Assembly (NCBI GenBank): GCA_963710865.1
Contig: CAVQBR010000002.1
Location: forward strand, 62,001-126,000
Length of the DNA: 64,000 nucleotides
Reading direction: 5' to 3'
Origin: PRDV01 sp963710865
GTDB lineage: Bacteria > Babelota > Babeliae > Babelales > Babelaceae
Made by a program: the position numbers and the translations under genes
Part shown: piece by piece, positions 7,607 through 14,448 of the stretch
Position numbering within the stretch: the first letter of the stretch is position 1
Layout: every line of letters starts with the position of its first letter
The notes under the pieces: model-generated
The model's database searches: none
Seen by the model: the letters and a program-made list of their open reading frames with translations, nothing else
What the model was told of the DNA's origin: nothing

Positions 7607-8075
7607 CTAGAGTGCTTGCTCTTCAAAAAGCAGGCTCATCTCTTCCAATTGAGAAGTATCAGCTTTTTCGTGAATAAAGCTCATACGATGCAAGAGGCTT
7701 ACCCCAGTAGCATCGATAGCTTGACGATGATCCTTTGTGCCATATCCCTTATTAGTCGAAAAGAGATAGCCGGGAATTACTTGACCCATTCGGGTCATGA
7801 GAGCATCCCACGTCACTTTAGCAATAATTGAAGCAATTTGCTTTCTCCCCAGCAAAAATGAACCACGGGTATATCACTGTGAGATAACGATACGGGCATA
7901 GCATCTATGAGAATAATTCAAGGTTGCTGAGTGGTCGAGGACATTAGTTTTACAACCGCACGCTTCACAGCCATCAACGTACCTTGATAAATATCTTTAG
8001 AATCAATACTACGATGGTGCACAATGCCAACACCAAAGGTACTGTTTCTTTATAGCCGCTGAATACAGGGATAAA
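7607..8075 (-). pseudogene. second rnhB copy, frame-disrupted
   Basis: The 3' half still reads as RNase HII (SIIAKVTWDALMTRMGQVIP, GYLFSTNKGYGTK, then LLHRMSFIHEKADTSQLEE) and ends in LLFEEQAL like the intact gene 1.2 kb away. Upstream of about 7855 the similarity continues at DNA level (CGGGTATATCACTGTGAGATA, CCAACACCAAAGGTACT), but stops and frameshifts break it. The catalytic N-terminal DE motif is lost. The toxin-antitoxin pair at 8197-8712 sits between this copy and intact rnhB. Confidence 0.85.
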
Positions 8076-8196
8076 AAACACTAACAGGACGAGCACTCAA
8101 TCTTTATGTAAACCTTCCTTATTTAAGTAAAAAAAGATTTCTTTATTTCTGCATTTATGATAATATGGGTATATATTTTAACAAAAGAGGCACACC

Positions 8197-8445
8197 ATGA
8201 GTACAAAAAATATATTATCCAGAATAACGCTGGACATCCCAAAAGTGGACCACATGAAATTAAAGGCCATAGCCGCCTTGGAAGGAAAAAGTATGCGTGA
8301 AATTATTCTTGAGTCGATCAAAGAAACATTAAAAACAAATTATCCAAATGCAGAAACAATTCGAGCTATCGAAAATGTAGAACAAGGAAAGAATTTAATA
8401 GAAATCGAAAATCTTGACGAATTCTTCAAAAAACTGGATGTCTAG
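8197..8445 (+). CDS. ribbon-helix-helix antitoxin (RelB/DinJ-like)
   Basis: 82 residues. The N-terminal strand and helices (SRITLDIPKVDHMKLKAIAA, LEGKSMREIILESIKETL) fit a ribbon-helix-helix DNA-binding domain. The acidic C-terminus (NLIEIENLDEFFKKLDV) resembles the toxin-binding tail of RelB-type antitoxins. It is directly followed, with no gap, by a YafQ-type toxin gene, the standard order for type II modules. It should both neutralise the toxin and repress the operon. Confidence 0.85.
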   Translation: MSTKNILSRITLDIPKVDHMKLKAIAALEGKSMREIILESIKETLKTNYPNAETIRAIENVEQGKNLIEIENLDEFFKKLDV

Positions 8446-8712
8446 ATGTTGAAAATATTTTATGAAGGCAAATTTATAAATGATTTAAACAGAATGAAAA
8501 AACGCGGTGTGAAGCTACACAAGCTTCACACCATCATATCAATCTTGACAGAAAACAAGATATTAGATTCCAAACATCGCACCCATAAACTTAAAGGTAA
8601 GTATCAAAGCTATTATGAGTGTCATATAGAACCGGATTGGCTTCTTATCTATAAAAAGACGTCTTTGGCAGTAATTCTTATTAGGACAGGAACGCATTCA
8701 GATCTCTTTTAG
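8446..8712 (+). CDS. yafQ: YafQ-family mRNA interferase toxin
   Basis: 88 residues, typical of the RelE superfamily. The YafQ signatures are present: LNRMKKRGVKLHKL near the start, H47 in RTHKLKG, the YECHIEPDWLLIYK block (H60, D64, W65) and the terminal RTGTHSDLF (H84, D86, F88). These correspond to the His/Asp/Phe catalytic residues known in E. coli YafQ, which cleaves mRNA on the ribosome. The ATG follows the antitoxin stop immediately. All key residues are kept, so the toxin is likely active. Confidence 0.9.
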   Translation: MLKIFYEGKFINDLNRMKKRGVKLHKLHTIISILTENKILDSKHRTHKLKGKYQSYYECHIEPDWLLIYKKTSLAVILIRTGTHSDLF

Positions 8713-8838
8713 ACTGTATAGTCATCCATCTTGATTAAAACCACCGATAATTAAAATACGGAAGGCTACCTATAAAGAAGATTCTACATACCAGCCATCT
8801 CATTGCTCTCTAAATAGGCTAAATGCACATTCTTACTA

Positions 8839-9525
8839 TTATGGTGCTTGCTCTTCAAAAAGCAGGCCTATCTCATCCAATTCATTATTATCCACTTTTT
8901 CGTGAATAAAACTCATACGATGCAACAGGCTTACCCCACCATCATCGATCGCCTGACGGTGAGCCTTTGTGCCATATCCCTTATTAGTCGAAAAGAGATA
9001 GCCGGGAATTACTTGGTCCATTCGGGCCATAAGAGCATCTCGTGTCACTTTAGCAATGATTGAAGCTGCAGCAATAGACGAAGATTTTCGTTCTCCATAG
9101 CAAAAATGAATAACGGGTATATCACTATGCTGTAAGGATACCGGCATAGCATCTACGAGTATAGTTGAAGGCTGCTGAGGAGTCCAGGACATGAGCTGTA
9201 CGACTGCCCGTTTCATAGCCATCAAGGTAGCTTGATAAATATTTTTAGAATCGATACTACGATGATGCACAATGCCAACACCAAAGGTACAATTTTTAAG
9301 GAGCCACTTGTAAGCCTCATCCCGCTCTTCGGCAGTTAACAGCTTAGAATCTTTAAGCAGCTTATGCTGAGCCTTCGGTCGTAAGATTGCTGCTGCAGCT
9401 ACAACAGGCCCGGCAAAACAACTACGCCCTACTTCATCGATACCACAGACGAGCTCTGCTCGTTGCCATGCCTCGAGTTCATAGGTATTTTTCTTAAAAT
9501 CTGGTTTTCTTTTGGTGGTAGCCAT
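8839..9525 (-). CDS. rnhB: ribonuclease HII
   Basis: 228 residues from ATG 9525. RNase HII removes ribonucleotides from DNA and RNA from hybrids. The catalytic carboxylates are in CGIDEVGRSCFAGPVVAAA (Asp-Glu), STILVDAMPVS (Asp) and KVTRDALM (Asp), and the family motifs KDSKLL and ERKSSSIAAASIIAK are present. The start at 9525 was preferred because AGAGA lies about 10 nt upstream; the in-frame ATG at 9534 is too close to it, and the ORF is open to 9672 without family similarity. It follows the MutS-like gene on the same strand by 76 nt. Confidence 0.95.
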   Translation of the reverse strand: MATTKRKPDFKKNTYELEAWQRAELVCGIDEVGRSCFAGPVVAAAAILRPKAQHKLLKDSKLLTAEERDEAYKWLLKNCTFGVGIVHHRSIDSKNIYQATLMAMKRAVVQLMSWTPQQPSTILVDAMPVSLQHSDIPVIHFCYGERKSSSIAAASIIAKVTRDALMARMDQVIPGYLFSTNKGYGTKAHRQAIDDGGVSLLHRMSFIHEKVDNNELDEIGLLFEEQAP

Positions 9526-9601
9526 AGGGTGCATTTCTCTAAAATGATATCTCTTAGTTTTAAGCATAGCAGCTCTTGAAAGATCTGCAATCACCCGCCA
9601 T

Positions 9602-11635
9602 TTACAGGGCTGGTACGCAATCACTCGATCTGCTGAGCATCTGATTCGCCCTTTGTAGAAATTCAGATTCAAATCCTTCTTCTCGAAGAATATCCAGCGC
9701 TACATGTTGATGAGCAATCCCTGGCTGCAAAGTAAAGGGATATTGTATCTTACCGTGATTATCATACGTAACAGATACCTTATAGTTTTTAAAAACTGCA
9801 GGATCAAGGTCCTCAAGCTCCGTAACCAGAGGAAAATGAGTAGCCGTTGTCCCGACAAGAAAGGGATTTTTGCCAAATGTCTCGATCAAACTATAAGCAG
9901 CAGCTTGACCTTCATGATAACTTGTCCCATTAAATACTTCATCCAAAGCAAAGCATCCATACTGAGCATCAGAAAGAGTTTTTGCTACGTCGATAAGCTC
10001 TTGTGCACGCAAAACTCCTGCTTTAAAATGAGAATTACCTGCAGCGATATCATCGGTAATAGTCAGATAGGTTCTCAGTTTTTTAAAGACGGTACATACA
10101 TATTTTTGTGCAGGCACGAGAGTGATACTTTGCGCTAAGATCAGAGTTAGCATCATCGCTTTCATCGTGGTGGACTTACCTCCTGCATTTGGTCCGGTGA
10201 ATATAATCATCCGAGGGTTCTCTTTTCCAAGAGACAGGGAATTCCTCACGGCTTCATGAGGATCTAAAAAAGGATTCCAAAAATTCTCTAATTCAATATG
10301 AGGACCTTCTTGTTCATAGTGAGCAAAGCTCCATGCCTGGGGAGCGTGCTTATACAAACGCGCAATTGAGCAATACGCATCCAGCTCACCAAACACAACA
10401 AATGCTTCTATGAATGCATCTTTCTGCTCATTGAGCAACTTGAACGTGGTCAGAATACGCCCTGCTCTTGAAAAGAAAGACGGCTCACCTTGAAATGTCG
10501 AACTTTCAAGGTGTTCAAGCAGCTCCTTAAAATCTGAAGACTCCTGTGGACGCACGGTAAAGAAATGGTCCAAACGACTGTGTATCGTTCCAAGCCCTTT
10601 TAACTGCTCATTCTGATGAAGGTTTTTAAGCAGCCGAACGCAATCAGCAATAGCGATCAAACGTTCTTGAATCGCTGAAAGAATAAGAGCATTAGAAACT
10701 GCGTTGTCATAGGGATAGAAACAATTAAATGCACTATATACCCCATTGGTAAGAAAATTTACACCCTCTACAATCTTCGATTTTGCGGTATCTTTCAGGA
10801 AATGATTAATAAGACCAAGCATAGAAAAATATCCGATGGTTGTAGCAATCCCTAGTTTATCATGGATGAAATCCTTAAATTTCTTACCCGCTTCAGGAGC
10901 AAAGAGCCAAAGTGCTGCAGCGAGCGGCACGGCAATTGCCGTGCAAACCAGAGAGCCACATTGGAGAACTTGATTCACTTCTTCAAAACGCTCCATTGCC
11001 TCCAGACAGAGGGAGTTCTTATTAAATGCATCTATGAGCGAAAAATTCCAGCGAAACCGAAGGTACTTCTCTTGAGAATTCTGTTTAAATGTGTCCTCTT
11101 CAAGCCACAAAGAATAGAGGTGGTGCTCAGATTGTTTGATATGTGTTAATGCAGCATCACACAGTTCAAAGAGAGCAGCATTCTTTACAAACTCAGCGAC
11201 TAACGATTGTCGCTTCTTTAGCTCTATTAGCTCATCAAGTGGATCAGCAACCATACGTAAGATCGTAGCCTCACCTAAAACTGTTGCTGTAAGAATCTTT
11301 GCGGAGAGAAACGCAGATCTCTCGCTCACTGGTCCCGAGAGTAAGTGAAGATCCTGCCAGGTCGTTACGTCAAGTACAGTCCCCCGCGGAATACTCTCTT
11401 CAGTTTCATACTGAGAAAATAGCTTAAAGACAATCCGCTTACGCTCAGATCTCCCGAGATTACGCTGGACCTGTTTACTCCACTTCAAATAATCGGAATA
11501 ATACTTCATACCTTCAGGCATTGTAGGAGGTAACTCGAAAGAAAAAGATTTGCTATGTTCCTGGCCAATCTCTTCAAAAAGGCCGCACAGAGGACTAACT
11601 AACAAATTCAAGCATAGTAACAACCAATAGTTCAT
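9602..11635 (-). CDS. MutS-family ATPase with signal peptide and membrane segments
   Basis: 677 residues. The C-terminal third is a MutS-type ABC ATPase: Walker A TGPNAGGKSTT (about 478-488), signature region ITDDIAAGNSHFKAG (about 530), Walker B CFALDEVFNGTS (about 563) and the H-loop TTATHF. Residues 90-150 resemble the MutS core (SAKILTATVLGEATI, DPLDELIELKKRQSL). Unusually, it begins with a signal peptide (MNYWLLLCLNLLVSPLCG) and has two hydrophobic stretches, near 230 (VCTAIAVPLAAALWLF) and 270 (ATTIGYFSMLGLINHF). The mismatch-recognition domain I is absent. It is therefore probably a membrane-associated MutS relative with a non-repair role. The start has GGAGGAGA upstream. Function unknown. 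Confidence 0.8.
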   Translation of the reverse strand: MNYWLLLCLNLLVSPLCGLFEEIGQEHSKSFSFELPPTMPEGMKYYSDYLKWSKQVQRNLGRSERKRIVFKLFSQYETEESIPRGTVLDVTTWQDLHLLSGPVSERSAFLSAKILTATVLGEATILRMVADPLDELIELKKRQSLVAEFVKNAALFELCDAALTHIKQSEHHLYSLWLEEDTFKQNSQEKYLRFRWNFSLIDAFNKNSLCLEAMERFEEVNQVLQCGSLVCTAIAVPLAAALWLFAPEAGKKFKDFIHDKLGIATTIGYFSMLGLINHFLKDTAKSKIVEGVNFLTNGVYSAFNCFYPYDNAVSNALILSAIQERLIAIADCVRLLKNLHQNEQLKGLGTIHSRLDHFFTVRPQESSDFKELLEHLESSTFQGEPSFFSRAGRILTTFKLLNEQKDAFIEAFVVFGELDAYCSIARLYKHAPQAWSFAHYEQEGPHIELENFWNPFLDPHEAVRNSLSLGKENPRMIIFTGPNAGGKSTTMKAMMLTLILAQSITLVPAQKYVCTVFKKLRTYLTITDDIAAGNSHFKAGVLRAQELIDVAKTLSDAQYGCFALDEVFNGTSYHEGQAAAYSLIETFGKNPFLVGTTATHFPLVTELEDLDPAVFKNYKVSVTYDNHGKIQYPFTLQPGIAHQHVALDILREEGFESEFLQRANQMLSRSSDCVPAL

Positions 11636-11729
11636 GAAGTCTCCTCCAGCTTATAGCGTATTTAGAGCTTAGCAGGAGGGCCGGGGACAGTCAAACAGCA
11701 GAACTAATCACGGTTACACTGCGGCAATG

Positions 11730-11757
11730 AGGGGAGATCATGTTACAGACCTCCCCT
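11730..11757 (-). terminator. hairpin downstream of the first Asp-box gene
   Basis: AGGGGAG (11730-11736) pairs with CTCCCCT (11751-11757), just past the stop at 11779. A matching hairpin with the same GGGGAGATC...GACCTCCCC plan follows the paralogous gene (14404-14427), which supports a conserved terminator. The T run is weak. Confidence 0.5.
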
Positions 11758-11778
11758 CGTACTTTGCTTATAGTCTCC

Positions 11779-14127
11779 TTACGCTGTAGCATTCGAGAGT
11801 TTTTTAAACCATTCTTGAAGCGACTCATTTGCCGGCTTCTGAGGCATAACTGGCACCAGTGGAAGCAATTCAGCTACTTTCTCAGAGTCAACTTGTGGAA
11901 GCGTTCCCGCTTGCGACGGAATTGAGAACAGTGGATTGGACAGCGGAATTGCTTTGACCAATGTATCAAGTTTTTTGGCCGGAATTCGTGCACCAAAATA
12001 TTGCACACTCTTGAATGTTGAATCATTGCGGCCATCATACCAACCTAACACGAGATCTCCTGTGCAACTATCGAGTGCCATCGACTGGAATCCACGATTT
12101 GCAAAATCGGTCGTGGAGATATCAATTGGATTTGACCATGTTTGCCCGTTATCACGTGAAATGATGAAATAAATCCTCATATTCTGTGAAAAGTCTGGGA
12201 ATGGAACCGCGGTCAGCGCATAGAGAGCCTGACGCTTATCATCATATAGTATGGATTGTATGCTGTGAGGCAAATTATATCCAACCACTGGCTGAGAATC
12301 CTGGTGTGCTAAAGCATTAACTATGACTGTGTTCCATGGTCCAGCATAATTCACGTCAATTGCTCCAGGAGATTTGAATACCACCCCAATAGGGAAACGT
12401 TGGCTATATCTACTCGGCTCAGGCTCTCTTCCTTGAAGCCACACTCTTCCATCATTCGAAGCTGTAATACCCAGTTTACGAGTGTTATCATTTAAAAAGT
12501 TCGTCAATTGTGTCGATGATGCCGTACCAAAATTGTTAAAGCCGAAAATCGGCATAAACCCGACAATTGGGAATTGATCAGGCCCAACAGCAAAATTAGC
12601 CGAAAAGTAAAGACCATACTGACCTGTATCATCGTTACCAAAACAATATTGAGGATAATCATAAAACTCCGATGTACTAGCCGGAACAGGCAGCGTAAGA
12701 ATATTTTGAAAGGTAACGCCTTTATCTGCACTTGCAGCAAAGATCGGTTGACCAGTAAAATTCCCTAAAGTATCAGCAAACTCAGATGAACCGTACCAGA
12801 CATTGCCACACTTATCAATTTGAACCCCCGTATTGAAAATCCAACCATCAGACTGTGGATTAAAGATCGGTATCTGACCATTAAGCGGAGGGCTTGCTAT
12901 GATAAAGGTTGCTGGAACCGATTGATTTCCAGGAGATACTTGGTAGGTACCCGCACCTCCAGGTGTTCCCGATAGTTGCGCAGTAATTGTGGTTCCAGGA
13001 ACAATTCCCGCTTGCCCGACAGGCAATGTGTATGCATAAATATTTTGACCAACGGCTAGTGTACCATTGAATATCTCATCAGGAAATACCGTTAAAATAT
13101 CACCCGAAAGACTGCCGTTAAAAGCTATATATTCATAAGGAGCAGGCCAAGTTTTGCCACCATCAAATGATACTGCTCGACAGGCCGGAAATTGAAAGTT
13201 TACATTGTCAGATATACCATAGGATACTACAATGTTTTTAGGATCACGCGGGTTGATTGCTATTGAAGTGCTCCACGCTTGGACGTTAGCGGGAAAGTTA
13301 GTCAACTGAATAGGCTCGCAAATCTTTACGTTACCATGCTTATCTACCTTACCAACAGCAACCATCAGATTTAACGTACCATTTGTTTTATCTTGCACCG
13401 TTGAGTTATCAGACCAAGCCCAAGCCATTACCCCGCCATGAGCTGCATTGATATGTGTAGGCCGGAAACCATTGTTTGCTGAGCCTCCGTTAGTAAATTG
13501 AGTTGTGTCGGTAAATCCGTTGCTTATTACAAAGTTCTCGGAGAGTTTCTTTCGAGGTTTTGTGCTGAACGTAATCGCACAAGGTAAAAGGTTCTGAGGA
13601 CCATTTGGAATAATATTGCCAAACGTTCCAGCACATTGGACAACGAGCCCACCAAAATTCGTCACTTGAACAATGTACCCGACAGGAGGAACGGGCAATG
13701 TATCTATAGGCTGAGCAAATGAGAATGGTAAACTTAGGCCATTGTTCGATGCAGCAACAATGGAACGCCACACTACATCATTAGGCCGCAGTTCTTCTGG
13801 CAAAAAGCCATCAGTGGTATATAAGTACCCGCCAGGTAATGGTGCTCCTGGATTTGAGGGACCAGTCTGAAAGTTAATGAGAGGAAGAAGAACAGTTACT
13901 TCGGAACCATCCTTGATGATATCAAGTGTTACCCAAAATTCTGTTCCTGCAACGGGGCTCCCGTTTGTATCGGCAAGCTGTAGTTGAATATTGTGTTTAA
14001 AGTGACCACATTTACTCTCTAGCGAGTGCTTTGGCTTCTTGTCTTCTTTGCCCTGGCAAAATCCCGGGAGCATGCAGCTGAGAGCAATACATGCAAGCCA
14101 TGCGTGAGTGATAAAAAAATGCTTCAT
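11779..14127 (-). CDS. secreted Asp-box (BNR/sialidase-like) propeller protein, copy 1
   Basis: 782 residues from ATG 14127 (AAGGAAAG upstream), with a signal peptide (MKHFFITHAWLACIALSCML, then PGFCQG). Three Asp-box motifs of sialidase-type propellers are visible: SFDGGKTW (about 318), SADKGVTF (about 466) and SRDNGQTW (about 657). Between the first two lies an inserted module (GTLAVGQNIYAYTL, PGTTITAQLSGTPGGAGTYQ) that resembles a short beta module common in phage and surface proteins. The N-terminal 150 residues form a separate beta-rich domain. I cannot identify catalytic sialidase residues (no FRIP-type motif), so enzyme activity is not claimed. The adjacent paralogue at 14449 is closely similar throughout. 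Likely a surface or exported glycan- or protein-binding factor. Confidence 0.75.
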   Translation of the reverse strand: MKHFFITHAWLACIALSCMLPGFCQGKEDKKPKHSLESKCGHFKHNIQLQLADTNGSPVAGTEFWVTLDIIKDGSEVTVLLPLINFQTGPSNPGAPLPGGYLYTTDGFLPEELRPNDVVWRSIVAASNNGLSLPFSFAQPIDTLPVPPVGYIVQVTNFGGLVVQCAGTFGNIIPNGPQNLLPCAITFSTKPRKKLSENFVISNGFTDTTQFTNGGSANNGFRPTHINAAHGGVMAWAWSDNSTVQDKTNGTLNLMVAVGKVDKHGNVKICEPIQLTNFPANVQAWSTSIAINPRDPKNIVVSYGISDNVNFQFPACRAVSFDGGKTWPAPYEYIAFNGSLSGDILTVFPDEIFNGTLAVGQNIYAYTLPVGQAGIVPGTTITAQLSGTPGGAGTYQVSPGNQSVPATFIIASPPLNGQIPIFNPQSDGWIFNTGVQIDKCGNVWYGSSEFADTLGNFTGQPIFAASADKGVTFQNILTLPVPASTSEFYDYPQYCFGNDDTGQYGLYFSANFAVGPDQFPIVGFMPIFGFNNFGTASSTQLTNFLNDNTRKLGITASNDGRVWLQGREPEPSRYSQRFPIGVVFKSPGAIDVNYAGPWNTVIVNALAHQDSQPVVGYNLPHSIQSILYDDKRQALYALTAVPFPDFSQNMRIYFIISRDNGQTWSNPIDISTTDFANRGFQSMALDSCTGDLVLGWYDGRNDSTFKSVQYFGARIPAKKLDTLVKAIPLSNPLFSIPSQAGTLPQVDSEKVAELLPLVPVMPQKPANESLQEWFKKLSNATA

Positions 14128-14164
14128 GGTTTCTTTCCTTAAAATTAATTTTGTAGAGTTGTTT

Positions 14165-14215
14165 TTACGCGAATCTTGTTTGAAATAGATGGTAAGCAAT
14201 GAGAATGTCTATCAT
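14165..14215 (-). CDS. tiny upstream ORF b of Asp-box gene 1 (16 aa)
   Basis: MIDILIAYHLFQTRFA, starting within the stop of the preceding tiny ORF (ATGTAATGA) and ending 37 nt before the Asp-box gene start. The paralogous leader has MTQIFIAYVLKQKFE in the same place, sharing M-xx-I-x-IAY-x-L-x-Q-x-F. Conservation of start overlap, stop and peptide pattern suggests that it is translated. Confidence 0.45.
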   Translation of the reverse strand: MIDILIAYHLFQTRFA

Positions 14216-14295
14216 TACATGGGGTCTCCTTCATAGAAGGATCGCCCAGCCAAGAGCTCGGGTAATGCATTGAAAGCAAAAACTCTTTTGTTCAT
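14215..14295 (-). CDS. tiny upstream ORF a of Asp-box gene 1 (26 aa)
   Basis: Starts MNKRVFAFNALPEL and ends YEGDPM, with a good ribosome site (CAGGAGTG) about 5 nt upstream. Its final ATG-TAA overlaps the next tiny ORF. The equivalent ORF before the second Asp-box gene begins MNKELIAF, ends CEGAPM, and has GAGGAGTG at the same distance. It may be a leader peptide or a small product; function unknown. Confidence 0.5.
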   Translation of the reverse strand: MNKRVFAFNALPELLAGRSFYEGDPM

Positions 14296-14329
14296 TTTCA
14301 CTCCTGAGGTGAAGACATCATTTTTCATA

Positions 14330-14358
14330 AAATAACAAAAGCGACTTTACACAATCAA
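14330..14358 (-). promoter_or_regulatory. probable promoter of the first tiny-ORF/Asp-box transcript
   Basis: On the minus strand, CTCTTGATT supplies TTGATT as -35 (14353-14358), then 17 bp, then TTATTT as -10 (14330-14335). The same CTCTTGATT-N17-TTAT arrangement precedes the paralogous leader, so it is conserved. Confidence 0.5.
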
Positions 14359-14403
14359 GAGTTTTACCAAAAGAACGCATATTCCATCGACTTCTATCAC
14401 AAA

Positions 14404-14427
14404 GGGGGAGATCTTGAGACCTCCCCC
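14404..14427 (-). terminator. hairpin downstream of the second Asp-box gene
   Basis: GGGGGAG (14404-14410) pairs with CTCCCCC (14421-14427) around a 10-nt loop. On the minus strand it is followed by TTTGTG. It lies just beyond the stop at 14449. Confidence 0.6.
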
Positions 14428-14448
14428 TCTTATAGTACGTATATACTC

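Noticed and set aside
9704..10138. 144-codon plus-strand ORF inside the MutS-like gene
   Set aside because: It is antisense to the conserved ATPase motifs and has no independent support.
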